Source: Diphasiastrum complanatum
Lineage: Eukaryota > Streptophyta > Lycopodiopsida > Lycopodiales > Lycopodiaceae
NCBI GenBank assembly: GCA_029204225.1
Contig: CM055106.1
Location: forward strand, 14,326,393-14,390,392
Reading direction: 5' to 3'
DNA: 64,000 bases
Shown here: one piece after another, positions 37,251 through 48,976 of the stretch
How the letters are laid out: the number at the start of each line of letters is the position of its first letter
How positions within the stretch are numbered: position 1 is the stretch's first letter
Position numbers and translations under genes: made by a program
The notes under the pieces: generated by a model
The model's input: only the letters and a program-made list of their open reading frames with translations
What the model was told of the DNA's origin: nothing
The model's database searches: none

Positions 37251-38902
37251 CTACAATCTAGGGGAGCAAATTTGGATGGCAATGTACACTCCTAGGCCTG
37301 AGGGTAAGTATGGATTGTGCTCTATGGCTGGGTGGTGAGGTTGATTTCCATATCTCTAGTTGTTTAGCTAGGTTCGTAGTGGGAATCCTATATATACTTG
37401 ATTCTAACGTGATACACGACCTATTAAGTTTGAAGTTTGAAACATATGAATTCTACTTGGCATTTTTTTTTCATAGTTAAAACTTCCATAAAATGTTCTT
37501 GTGTGTGGAATAGTTGTTTTGCTTGGTCTTTGGGAAGAATCACTCGATTGGTATTGGGCAGTCAATAAGTTGTGAGAATAGTTTTCAAGTTCCATCACTT
37601 ATGTTGTCAATATAAAGGCTTATTTATTTGCAATGTAGCTTTTTAATCCCTCTGTTTTTAGATGTATATAAGGCATTAGTGCTTTATGATGAGTAGAAGA
37701 TTAATTTAACTATTTTGACATGCAGTGTCACCTCTTGCAAGCTTAACCAACTCTCAAAAAAAGCTTGTCCATATGCCTTCAAGCTTCAATATCAAAGGTT
37801 TTCTTCTATGCCTCTCATGGTCATTATCATTGTTGGTGCTATTTGTGTAGTGATTTGGTTTGTTCAAGTCCATGGAATGGTGGCGACTCTTTGCTCAAAA
37901 GAAATGACTTTTTTTTTATGCTTATTGGCTATGCCCTAGTCATATTGACACTCTATGCCAAGGCAAATAATATATGCCCTTGCAACAATTGCAGTCAGAA
38001 GCATTTGCTGTAAATAGCGAGTGGCATTGAAAGTCATTTTTATTCAAACCTATTTTTGATAGATTAGTTAAAATTCTAATTGGCCAACCTAGTGATGCAA
38101 ACTAGAATCGAAGCAACATTGGAACTTTTTGCTGGAAAAAGATGACGGAATTGGCTGTGCACTTTTTTACAAATTTTATGACGAATTTTAGATTTACTAA
38201 TTTTCAGATTATATGCCTCACTTCTTTTCGGGCCTTGGTCACAGATCCCAAACCATGCTTGAAAATAATCAGTATGACAATCTGGCTGTCATGTGATTTT
38301 TTAAGGCATTACATTTGCTGTCTGGATACTCGAATTCTTTGAGATTTCTCTGTGTTTCCTTGAAGGGGGTTTGTTTTTTCTTTTTCCTGCCCAATACAAT
38401 CCTGTGATGCAATCGTGTTGGCTGTCATGTGTATGTGTGTTTTTCATATGAATGCAATTTGTTTTCACTTCAGCATTTAGAAGACTGTATTGTGAGCATC
38501 AGAGGAGAAATCAAGCACATTAGATGTGGGATGTTATGATGCGTCAGTTTTAGGTAGCATGTGTTCAAGGCAAAGTATTCCTTATTTTCTCCATGAGGAA
38601 GAAGAGACTTCATCTGAATGGCTTTGCTCTTTAGTGCTACCCTTCTTCACATGACTGAGTCTGCCCTTCACCTCTGGGGAACTAATAAATACTCAGTATG
38701 CTGGTTGTTTGTAAAATGTATGAAAGCTAATTGGTACACATGTTTGTTGAACTTTGTTCATGTGACCTGCACCTACTCTAGGGTGCTGATGACATGAGGG
38801 GATGTCGTAGCATTTGGTCCGTGCTATGCTGATGGTCTAAGACTTTGTGGTTGGACTCCATAGGAATGAAGATTGAATGTCTCCTTTGTTATGTTGGGTA
38901 GT
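37251..38902. other. No certain gene; candidate second exon
   Basis: Mostly A/T-rich DNA with short frames. A good acceptor (ATTTTGACATGCAG) precedes 37726. Another acceptor-like site (TTTTCACTTCAG) precedes 38474 and is also phase-compatible. No protein family is recognised. Confidence 0.35.
37726..37797 (+). CDS. Candidate second exon of the gene starting at 31222
   Basis: Between the acceptor TGACATGCAG (ending 37725) and a GT at 37798 this 72-bp stretch reads in phase with the 31222 exon: SPLASLTNSQKKLVHMPSSF and a few more residues, still basic and Ser-rich without acids. Joined it would lengthen a presequence-like N-terminus to about 43 residues. The donor (AAAG|GTTTTC) is weak and no later exon is convincing, so this is a hypothesis. 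Confidence 0.25.
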
Positions 38903-39020
38903 ACCCTAGACATAATGTCTATATATTGTTGTTGCAGTTGCAACCCTAGACACAATGTCTATATACTGTTGTTGCAGTTGCAACCCTAGACATAATATCT
39001 ATATAATGTTGTTGCAAATG
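38903..39020. repeat. 40-bp tandem repeat, three copies
   Basis: ACCCTAGACATAATGTCTAT starts units at 38903, 38943 and 38983, each followed by a TTGTTGTTGCAGTTGCA block. The word AGACATAATGTCT is itself palindromic. Confidence 0.9.
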
Positions 39021-39289
39021 CCCATGTGCTCTTTAAGAGTATCTCAATTCATACCATAGAAAGGTTATCAAGTATTATGGAAGAGGCCATTCTATTCGCT
39101 TATCCTTTTTGTCAAATTCGCATGCTTGTTAGATATGTCAATTTAGCTGTTGTACTAGGAGGCAGCTTTTTCTGTAATGGAAGATTGTATTGGCAAGGAA
39201 TTGAATTGTGGTTTTACACAATTTAGTTGCCACATGTGAAGCATTTTGTTGACATGGTTAAACATGTGGGCCACAGGCAGAGGACAACA

Positions 39290-39690
39290 GGCCACATCAG
39301 GGCATCACATAGGTAGGCAAGTCGCAGTTAGGGCAGGGGTCCGTTATGGTAGCTGTAGGCCACGTGGCAAAAGCCTATTGGCCGCAGACAGGTCTGACAG
39401 AGGTCACACTCAGGCTGTTTTTGGCCGCAGACAGGTTGAAACAGCTTGCAAATCCATGTGGCAGGTCGCTCAGGCCGCAAGTAGGCTGGTACAGAGCCGC
39501 AGGTAGGTTGGTACAGGGCCGTAGGTAGCTTGTAGGCCGCAGATAGGTCTGATACAGATTTGTTTGATCTGACACAACTCAAGAAAATGTGTAGGGAGGC
39601 CGTTGACAGCCTGTCACAGTACTGGCAAGTCTGAAACTATAGGAAAATGGCTGCAGATGGCCACAGACAGGCTGTGGGCCTGGTATTTTC
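39290..39690. repeat. Degenerate GGCCGCAGxxAGGT array
   Basis: Words of the form GGCCGCAG(A/G)(C/T)AGGT(C/T) followed by GGTACAG or TGACAG recur irregularly every 20-50 bp. It is GC-richer than its surroundings. It allows several overlapping short open frames on both strands, none of which looks like a gene. Confidence 0.6.
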
Positions 39691-39944
39691 TTTGTAAATA
39701 GAATGGGGCATGCACAATGGTTGGTATTTGGCAGTAGGTAGTGGTTGGAACTGTCTGAAGGACTGATAGATCACTGAGAGGTCTACTATAGTGCTATTTG
39801 ATCTGTCATAGCTCACCAAAATTGTGAAAGAAGACTGCAACAGGCCTGCTAGCTTCAAAAACCATGTGTAGATTGTCGCAAACAGACCTAATAATCTGAT
39901 ATATACCGATACTACCCTCACAACAACCCCCTCTCTTCACAAAG

Positions 39945-40745
39945 TTCTCAACACTAGAGTTGCACTTATTCTGAACAAACAGGACATGTTTCACATAAGG
40001 TAACCTCACATGGCAATCAACTCTCCCTAATACTTAACCAAAACATCACACGAATTCCTAACTCTTAACACTCAACACATTCATCACACAATCTTCAACA
40101 TTCCTTACAGGCTCGGTACGACAACACAAAAGACCACCAAACAACACTTATCCCAACACACTCCTCAACAATGAACTAACATCCTCACCACAAAGTAACT
40201 CTTGCAACAACCAAGAACCAAACAATCAATAGTCACGTTGTATTAACTAACATTCAATTGCAAGAAGCACAATCTTCCAACGTACTTCAACATTCAAACA
40301 ACAAGTGCCCTTCATTTAATATGGATTATGAGGATAGCATTCAACCCAATAACCACTACCCATCAAGCAATCGACAATCATACAATAATAGCTATCCTCC
40401 ATGATTACACACCCATTGAAAACAATTGCATTCCGTTCCTTCCTCAACGTATTGGAATGTATCATTCCACCACCTTCAAGCATCCACCACACACAAGAGG
40501 AGCAATGCAACATCCAAGCAAGCACTAACATCCTTTCACTAACAACAAAGCCCTCTCAAGCATGTAACTAACATAGAACTAACATCACTCTCAAAACAAG
40601 TAAACTCACTTCCAAACTACTAGCATTGGAATAACTAACATCAAAATATAACTAACTTTCAAAACCCTCAAGCAAACAAGCACCTCCCAAAATACCAACT
40701 CCTAAAAGTACTAACATCCAAAAGCACTAACAACAAATACAAAGA
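39945..40745. other. 800-bp block poor in G on the + strand
   Basis: The + strand is almost only A, C and T, with ACTAAC and CTAACATC words recurring (for example 40170-40190 and 40525-40720). Flanking DNA has ordinary G content. No coding frame is convincing. The strand asymmetry may reflect an old low-complexity repeat or biased mutation. Confidence 0.6.
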
Positions 40746-43041
40746 GTTGGCTCCTTCTTATAGGAAAATCCAATGCATCCCCTTCACAATGCCATCTTGC
40801 CATTCTTCATGCCCTTCAAGCCCTCTTTGCCATTTGTCCTCAACCCATTTGATAGTACACCTAGTGGCCTCCATAAGAGAGTGGGGGAGTGGTGCATTCA
40901 AGGCTCTCTTCCAAAACTAGCCAAGATGCCATTTTTGTCAAAGGCTAGGGAGGCCATTCAAGTTTCCCCTTTTGTACACCCTAGAAGCCCAAAATGTCAA
41001 TGGCTAGTGGGTGTACCTCTCAATTTTTATAGCCTCCAAGGTGTTTTGGCATTTAATATCCAAATTTTGGGTGAGGCCCTTTTTCAACCCCTATTTTTAG
41101 TAGGCGGCCTTCATTTTTTCTTTGGGTACCTTCGTTTTTGGTCTTTCTTCATTTTTTCAAGGGTCGTGCGCCTACTGCTCATTTGTCTGGGTTTTTGGCC
41201 TGTTGGGTAACCACTTGGCCCACACATTTCGCTAATTGTCCGTAAATTGCCCAAACTTTGCCGTTAGGGTTTTTGTGACTCCTTCACACTGAATCCATAT
41301 TTCTCGGTCCCGTTTTGACCCGAAACTTTTCTTTCTCGATTTTTTGTTCTGTGGTTGACTTTTCCGGCATTCATGACTAGGGCTCCCACGACAACACGGT
41401 TTCCCTGAAAAAGACACTCAATGATCATATATTAGTAAAAATGGACTCAGTACATGGTGTGATTTTAGCACGGTCATACTGGCTATTTTTTTACAACTAG
41501 CCATTTTTTTGAAAAGCCGTAAAATATTTACCGGCCATTTCTAAGGCCGCAAAATTTGCCCTAGCCTCATTTAGGGCGGGCTGGGACCTAATTCTAGGTG
41601 GAGCGGCAGTCTTGCTCGGTCTTTACAAAAATTGACCACAAAATATTTTTGACGATTTTTTCGAAAGTCAGTTTCTTACTTTTAAACTATGTCTATCCAC
41701 TTTAGGGCGGGCTGGGACCCAATCCTAAGGCAAATTTGTGCCAATTTTTCTCTAATAACCGGGTTTTACATGCCGGTTTTTTCAATTATTGCGAACTTAA
41801 ACTTCAATATTAGTCCGATTTTTCATGCGGAAGTATCGGCTAACATTGGTGACTACCACTGGGTAGTATGGTCCCCATACGGCGGACCCAGAGTCTCTGG
41901 TTTCGCAGACCTGCTCCTGGTGGTGAATCGAGTATAGTGGGCTCAGCACCCTTGCTAGGTGATGCTAACCACAGTGAGTTGGTAGGATGTCTTCAACAGC
42001 TTCCTACCCAAAGGCCATCGATTTAGCCCTTAGGATCCATCTGCAATCGGATTGGATTTAACCACAACATCTTTGAACAATTTGGTGTCTTCATACCTGC
42101 AAAAACCCACCTGTGACCTAAATGACAAATGCTCCCATTCCCATCAGTGTAAGACAATGCCCATTTTCGGACCCATGCATGGAGGGATATGCAAATGCAA
42201 ATCTCAAGATTGGAGATGGGATGATATGCATTCAAGTCAACAACATTGTGTCTAACATCGTGTCATTGATGTGTGTGTGAATGCATACGCAATGAGGCTT
42301 TAGTGCCCCAACTTTGAAACCGGTCCAGACTGGTGATTACCAACTTTTTTTTTTTTTTAGACATTCAACTTATACTCTCTAAGAAGTGATTCAACAGGAA
42401 ATAACCATCTAGCCTCTTTGTACCAAATCTTCTCTCAAGCCCTAGATTGTGACAATAGTCCATGTAGGACAACTTACTGTCCTAAGATCCAATGTACCAG
42501 ATAGTAGGAAGCACTGGTTTTCATCAATCTATAGAATCAATTAGGAAAAAATTGTCCTCACCTCCTATGGATGTGTGAGACGTCACTCATCCTCACAAAT
42601 TGGTTTGAGATCTAATAGATATAGTTGAAGTCTTTTTCTTTTTTCTCTTTTTTCTTTTACTTTTTTCTCACTCTTTCTTTCTCTCTCTTTTCACGTTTTT
42701 TTTTTTTTTTTTTTTTTTACTTTTTTCTTACTTTTTATGTCCTAGTAGGGCCCTTATGAAAGATGGTTTTTGATCAGTGGATATGGAGAAGAATCTTCTT
42801 AGTTGTCTGATATCAGTAGGTGGTACTGATTCAAACGTATACATTCGTTGCAGATCATCCATCCCATGTAATTTGGTTACTTTTGTATTTAAAAAGGGCT
42901 TGATTTATATGCTACTTGTGGGTGGTTCTACAAACTTTAAAACTTTCATTACAGCTCTCTTTTGGGCCAATTTTAATGATGGCTTGCTTGTAGCGACTCA
43001 CTAGGCCCATTTTGGGTTGTGATTATGATGATATTAGGATT
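40746..43041. other. Unclassified, possible LTR-like unit; poly-pyrimidine tracts
   Basis: A 145-codon + strand frame at 40773-41210 has no recognised motif and I do not call it a gene. TTTAGGGCGGGCTGGGACC occurs at about 41568 and 41700 as a direct repeat 132 bp apart. An inverted pair ACCGGG/GCCGGT lies near 41760-41785. Pyrimidine runs (T-rich, up to about 24 consecutive T) lie at 42340-42360 and 42630-42740. Confidence 0.45.
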
Positions 43042-43703
43042 TGTGAGAAATTGTCAACTAGTTTGATTTGGTTAACTGTCAATTTAGGCCAATATGCATT
43101 TCATACTTAGAGATAAACTTTATGAAGTTATTTTTAGTCTAAGTTCATTTGAATTGCCACTTTTAAGAAGTGTGGGAAATGTAGAAGGTCGATTTTGGAA
43201 GATTCAAGTTTGAATTGTTGGTTCATTGAATCTAGTCTACATTGTGAGTAGGGCTTGAGATCTAGAAGTTTCCTATTGTTGATAAGCTTGGAGAAGGACA
43301 TACAAATAGGTCAAGGACCTATTATAAATAGTGTACAAGCATGGGAAGATAAACATTCTCTCTCTGTACTCTCATTCATGCTTATACATGAGATCTCTTT
43401 GGGGGGGTTCCATACTCATTGGTGCATTATAGTGTTGATATCTTGTCTTTTTGAGTGTAGAATGCAATTGTTATATGTTTGTTGGATTCACACGTGTGAA
43501 ATACAGTAGGTTATTGGTTTTGTACTGACAACAACAGTACCTTATCAATCATATGTCATTTTGTCAAGATCTATTTGAGTTTATGGCTCCTATGCCTTGT
43601 TAGAACTAAATTTCTACATTGTCAATGGTGCTAAATGTGTTATCTTTAGTAACCAAAGAGCTTAGAGTTTGATTGGATCTTAATGATCTAATTTTTCTTC
43701 ACA
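43042..43703 (+). repeat. A3 5' LTR, 662 bp
   Basis: It begins TGTGAGAAATTGTCAACTAG and ends CTTCTTCACA-like sequence immediately before the primer-binding site. It is related to the Copia-A and A2 LTRs, whose starts read TGTGAAAAATTGTCAACTAG and TGTGAAAGATTCAACTAG. Confidence 0.88.
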
Positions 43704-43715
43704 TGGTATCAGAGC
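43704..43715 (+). other. A3 primer-binding site
   Basis: TGGTATCAGAGC directly after the LTR is complementary to initiator-Met tRNA, as in most plant copia elements. Confidence 0.92.
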
Positions 43716-44297
43716 TTTGGTGCAAGTTACTTGAAGGATCAGCCAGATTTAGCAAGGATTTGGAGGAGTTACCAATTCTAGAGCGTGCTAGATTGATTTC
43801 TATTAAAAAAATCAAGAATTTTTCATATGTAGAATTCATTTTTTGTGAATCAAAACTTAGTAGAGGGAAAAATAATTGAAGAGGCCGATTTCACTCCATA
43901 CTTGGTGGAATGTGGCGAATTTCGATGAATAGGTTTTATTGCATTCTTCAAGATAATATATCAACTTTGTAGCATTGGCATATAAAATTTGCAAGATTCA
44001 ATTTTTTGTACTTTTGTCAAAACCCTAAATTTGTTTGGATCTCTTATGTTTAAGGTTGCTGGACCTTTTACGGGTGTGTTCAAGTTTAGAAAGTGAAAAA
44101 GTTCATGAGATTGTAGGTTGATCGTTTGTTGATCAAGTATCTTCCATTCTATGTGTTGGATTTGCTAGGTTTGGTGCAAGAAAGAGATTTGAGAGGTTCC
44201 ATACCTTTTTGATTTCTTTTTGAGTTCATTTGTTGACATTCAAGAGAGTGCGTTGTGCATTGGAACAGGTTGAAAGAAAGGATCAAGTCATTTCAAC

Positions 44298-44930
44298 ATG
44301 GTTACATCAAGTGAATTCATGTTGGAAGACAATGATAGGCTTACCTCTACAGATTATTCTACTTGGAAGATGAGAATGGAGTCTCTCCTTGAGATAAATA
44401 ATTTCATAAACATTGTTGTAGGTGTGGAGGAAAGACCCATGGCACAACAAGATCAAGGGGGGTATGACAAGAGGGCAAAGAAAGCTCTACGTTTGATAAA
44501 GATGAATGTTGCCAATGAACTTATCAAAGAAGTTGGTAAGTGTACTTCATCAAATGTCAAGGCTTGGGAAGCTTTGAAGAAGCTTTATGAATCCAAGTCT
44601 ACATCAAGGGTATGAACCCTTAGGAGACAAATCTTTCAATGTTTGCAAAAGAAGGACCAAAGTGCTCATGCTTTTGTTTTGAGTGTTAAAGCATTCAATG
44701 ATGAATTAGCATGTATTGATGAAAGCATTAAGGAGTTAGAACTTGTTCAAGTTGTACTTAATGGCTTGTTGGATGATCATGCTAATGTTGTTCTTGTCAT
44801 GTCCATATGCCAACAAACTTGGAAAAGTCTTTTGAATAATTTTATTGGCACAATTCCTATTTCTGTCTCACAAATAGGAATGTTCATTTGAAGGACATTT
44901 TGTTCATACCTTCCATTACTAAGAGAGAAT
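44298..44930 (+). pseudogene. A3 gag and protease stub
   Basis: ATG at 44298 starts a gag closely related to Copia-A (MLEDNDRLTSTDYSTWKMRM, ANELIKEVGKCTSS, AWEALKKLYESKSTSRV). A TGA stop follows at about 44613, then SAHAFVLSVKAFNDELACID and VLNGLLDDHANVV. The frame then drops into the protease segment (IGTIPISVS..., then IPSITK) because about 0.5 kb including the zinc knuckle and DSG site is deleted. It ends abruptly near 44930. About 580 bp of untranslated leader separate it from the primer-binding site, like Copia-A. Confidence 0.88.
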
Positions 44931-44934
44931 TTTT

Positions 44935-45163
44935 TCGGTAGAATTGCATGTGGCTTGCATGCATACAGTATGACATTGCATGCTATCTAAACTTTTGCAT
45001 GTCATCAAAATTGAATCTATCTAACTCAAATCCGACCTATACTAGAAGGTTATGTGCTCAATTCACATACCTTTTATGTACAACATGAAATTTAGTGGAA
45101 ATAACCATGGACATGGCCCCAAACTCGAGATAGGAAGATAATATTTTAATAATCTTCACACTC
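44935..45163 (-). repeat. Probable 3' LTR start of a minus-strand copia
   Basis: On the minus strand a purine tract (AAGGAGGAG) follows the RNase H stop region and is followed by TGTGAAGATTATT, a likely LTR start at 45163. It is cut near 44935 by the A3 remnant. It does not visibly match the putative LTR at 47225-47823. Confidence 0.45.
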
Positions 45164-45174
45164 CTCCTTAAAAT

Positions 45175-45668
45175 TTACGTTCCTATCAACATAGACTTTG
45201 AAATTAGGCCAAGGTTAGACCTCATCTTGATAAAGACATTCTTGAGTAGTGGCTTGGTGAGAAGATCTGCAACACAATTTGTAGAATCAACATGCTCCAA
45301 TGAGATCTCTCTACCAATGACTTTTTCTCTTACAAAATGATGAGCTACTTCAATGTGTTTGCTCCTTGCATGAAAAACTGGGTTATTCGCAAGAGCTTGA
45401 GCAAAAATGTTGTCATTCTTGATAATTGGAAGATCTTCATCTACATTGCATAACACTTTAGCTCCAAAAGTAGGCCTTTGATCCATAGAACCTCCTTTGT
45501 TGTGGTTGTAAGAGATTTATAATCAGCTTCACAGGATGATAAGGAAATAGTTGTCTGCTTCTTTGATAGCCAAGAAACCAAGTTCCCTCCAAGAAATATA
45601 GTGTAAGCACTTGTGGATTTTCTATCCAACCTATCTCTTGCAAAATCTGAATCTGAAAAAGCAATCAA
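45175..45668 (-). pseudogene. Copia RNase H fragment
   Basis: Minus strand LIAFSDSDFARDRLDRKSTS, FLGGNLVSWLSKKQTTISLS and EADYKSL lead, after a frame change near 45480, into ANNPVFHARSKHIEVAHHFV and CVADLLTKPLLKN. This is the copia RNase H with its conserved tail and is closer to the Copia-A type. It is joined directly to a protease-region fragment with no RT or integrase between. Confidence 0.85.
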
Positions 45669-45699
45669 AGTCAGATTTGATCTGCAGGTAGGTGTACCT

Positions 45700-47088
45700 T
45701 CAAGTGATACAGGTTGCCTTTTCTTCTACCTTGAGTGATAAGTGTACTGGTGGTTGCATCAACAACATTGCATGCTTCATCTGAGAACGCTACATGCATC
45801 CCTGCATCAACTATTCTTGCCACTGATAGCAAGTCCTATTGTAGTGTAGGCATGAACAGAACATCTTTGAGTCGTCTATCTCTTCCGTTAGTGTTGAGCC
45901 ATAGTGAACCAATGCCATTTACTTGATGCTTTGATCCATCTCCAAGAATGATAAATCTTGATGGATCTACACTTCGAAAATCAGACATGATCCGTCTTGG
46001 TGTAACAAAGTGCGAGGTAGCTCATGAATCAAGGATTACCTCCTATGTGTTAGGTGTTGATACTGCACACATGTCTACACAGATGTAGGCGGTCGAATTT
46101 CCATAATTCGATCTTTCTTTGCCCATCTTCGAGCTCTCTGGCTCCTCGACATAGGACAAACTACTATTGTTCTCCTGTCTACTTTGAGCTTGTTTGTTTC
46201 TTGGGTTTTGGTGACCTTCTTATGACAGTGGATACACTCAATTTTTGAACTAAGCCAACATGAATCGACAGTATGTCCTGCACGTTTGCATCTCATGCAT
46301 GTCGTCTTGTCTCCACTCTGCCGCTTTGGCTTCTCTTTGTTCCTCCATTTGCCTTTGCTGGCTCCTTCTGCTTGCTGATCTCAATTCTACTTTCAATCTG
46401 ACTCCCTCTTAGGCTTGAATTACTTCTTAGCTTTCTCCCTGTTGCTGTATAGGGCTTGGTTAGAAACATCTTTGTGATCAAGGTGCTCTCGAGCTTCGAC
46501 TTTTTCTCAAATCTCGACAACTGCCTTTTCGAGTGTCATAGTAGGATCCTTTGCTAGCAAAGTTTTGATTGTCTGGAAGGATCTTGCTAAAGCTCTTAAC
46601 AGATAGGTGAGCTGCTTCTCTATTGATACTGCATTTTTTGCTCCAAAATTGTGTAGTGATAGGAATAGATCCTTCATCTTTTTGATAAAGGAAGTGAGGT
46701 CTTTGCCATCCCATTGCAGATTTGTCAACTGATCTTCGAGTAGTATAATCTGACTACGTGATTTCATCTGAAATCTTGTGAGTAAAGTATCCCACATCTC
46801 TTTTGCTTTAGAGAGTGTAGCCAGTTCAAGAGTCAGGCTATCCTCGATGGATGAAGATAACATGACTATTGCCTTGTCATTCTTCTCTCTCCATTAACGT
46901 AGCTCCTTGCCTGTTGTTGTAGGCATCTCCTCGGTGCCATCTACCCAGAGAAATAATCCTTCTCCCTTTAGTATAAGCGAGGTCTTAACTTTCCATGCTA
47001 GGAAGTTAGATGCCGATGAGTCGAGGATTGTACAGATCTTCGATTGTATACTGCTTATTGAAGCTATTGTTGTGAATTGTGTTCTCAC
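45700..47088 (-). pseudogene. Copia-F gag and protease
   Basis: From 47088 the minus strand encodes a copia gag start (LDSSASNFLAWKVKTSLILK). From 46863 it gives the UBN2-like core (LATLSKAKEMWDTLLTRF, DLTSFIKKMKDLFLSLHNF, LLRALARSFQTIKTLLAKDP), and then a knuckle region (CKRAGHTVDSC, near 46260-46295). The protease reads VILDS*ATSHFVTPRRIMSD near 46030: the Gly of the catalytic DSG is a stop codon. The body continues to LKDVLFMPTL (45840). Everything from integrase through RT is missing. Confidence 0.85.
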
Positions 47089-47163
47089 TTGTTAATAGTT
47101 CTTTGTCTTGGATGCTTAGCCTCCTGGATCTGATAGCTTTGTGGCTATGTCAGGCTATGACAG

Positions 47164-47223
47164 GCTCTGATACCATGGATGGAAATTGGAAAATTCAGAA
47201 ACATCAAGAACGCTCTGATACCA
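47164..47223 (-). other. Two copia primer-binding-site motifs
   Basis: GCTCTGATACCA (TGGTATCAGAGC on the minus strand) occurs at 47164-47175 and again at 47212-47223. The right-hand one abuts the likely LTR of Copia-F. The left one looks like a local duplication of about 48 bp. Confidence 0.75.
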
Positions 47224-47224
47224 C

Positions 47225-47823
47225 TGATGCAAAAACAAACTAATTACGAACGAAATAAATTTGGATGGATTTCGGATATGATTGCTAGTCACTGCATGCT
47301 ATATTATTCCTATAGTCCTCCAGAAAGTAGACAGACACTGCTGACCTACATTGCGAATTAATGCAACATTCAACAAAATTGAACCAGTGTGCAAAATTGA
47401 TAAAAGAAGTGAATGAGATACATGAGCAATAAAAGACAATAATTCATTGAAGATCAGACAAAATTTAGAGTGATATGTGCATAACAGCTACAACATCATC
47501 TATTGATCCTCTTTGTTTCAAGCATTATATGACAGATCCACATAGCACATTGGCTTGAGAGAAGCGATGTTCTCCCATGAGTAATGTCTCGCTTACTAGC
47601 GGACTTCTTGGATCTATGTGGATCATGCTACAAAATTTTCTTGCGCTCACAGGCGGACTGTTTTTTTTTTTTTTTGTATATTTTCTATCTGCTACTATAT
47701 GTATTTTATACATCTAGTAATTGCATACATTCAGAGTAGCATCTCTGATTAGATAGATTAAACAATCTATGACTAATCATGGATTACAAGAGTGGTGGGT
47801 TAGGCACGTCCTAACGCTCTTCA
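47225..47823 (-). repeat. Likely Copia-F 5' LTR
   Basis: It lies upstream (minus strand) of the primer-binding site and gag. Proposed limits are TGATGC at 47225 and CTCTTCA at 47823, i.e. minus-strand TGAAGAGCGTTAGGACG as the start. A 14-T run lies near 47660. The outer limit is a guess without a partner LTR. Confidence 0.4.
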
Positions 47824-48275
47824 GCTGACGTCATCATATCATATCAGGGGTATGTACTTCATGGTACTTGTATGATCTTCTTGATCCTTTGGAGCATGAA
47901 GGTTGAAAAGTGTCGCAAAGATTTTCATGTCGCTTCGAGTCATTTGACCTTCGCGTTGTCTGACTTTCTCCTGTTGCATCACAAACATTTTTCTTTTGCG
48001 AATATTTCGCGTTCATGTCTTTTCGTCAGGATCTTCGCGAATATTTTCGCTTCGTGTCTTTTCGTTAGGTTGGGAGTTGAAAGCTAGCAAAGCTTTGGTA
48101 ATAGAAACATTTTGTTTCTTTAGTTGTTGGCTTGTCTCCTATAGGCCGATCTCCTCCTTCTGGCAGATGTGCTTTCACAACCTTAGTTTATTTATCCTAC
48201 AAGTTAGACACGGATAGTTTAAACATGGACATGAAGCACAAGGATGAAGGTAGTACACCCTTACACTCTCTCACG
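47824..48275. other. No gene recognised
   Basis: Short frames only. TTCGCGAATATT and TTCGTCAGGATCTTCGCG-like words repeat at 47990-48065 (GTCTTTTCG twice). Confidence 0.4.
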
Positions 48276-48410
48276 ACGTTATAACATGTAGAAGATGGTT
48301 GGACTAGGATGATGCTGATTGACGATTGATACTTGATGATGCTGATGATACCATGACGTTATAGTCTATAGAAGATGGTTGGGACTAGGATGATGCTGAT
48401 TGACATTTGA
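48276..48410. repeat. 79-bp tandem duplication
   Basis: GACGTTATA ... TAGAAGATGGTTG ... ACTAGGATGATGCTGATTGAC occurs at about 48276 and 48355 with minor changes. Confidence 0.85.
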
Positions 48411-48495
48411 TGCCTTGATGATGTTGATTGATAATATTGATGCCTAATTTCCGCTCAGGTAGTGTATATCAAACTTTTGCTCAGTGAGCAGCTGC

Positions 48496-48630
<135 letters not shown>

Positions 48631-48976
48631 AGGACATTAGGAGCAGTTGCGATCAGTTTGTGGCCATTTCAGGCCATTTGAGGCCAAAAAAGAGGCATTA
48701 CAGCCACATTAGGAGCAGATGCGGTTTGTTTGCAGCCAAAACAGGGCATTGCAACCACATTAGGACCGCAAAGGAGGGGAGAACATTACATAATAAGAAA
48801 CTAGATTATGTTCAATGACATATACTCTAGTCAGGCATGTAATGAATTGAAAATCAAGGAGGGCCAAAGGGAGGCTGAAGAAACATGATCTTTCTACCTA
48901 CAAAGCATTTATAGCTTATGATCCAGCTTCTGCATAAATATATGTAAAGAGCCATAGGCAAAAACTGCCATCGGTT

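Noticed and set aside
40773-41210. 145-codon open frame
   Set aside because: No domain, hydrophobic and irregular composition, and similar lengths occur by chance in this A/T-rich DNA. No splice or promoter support.
47164-47223. tRNA gene remnants from the TGGTATCAGAGC motifs
   Set aside because: The flanking sequence does not fold as a tRNA. The motifs are retrotransposon primer-binding sites.
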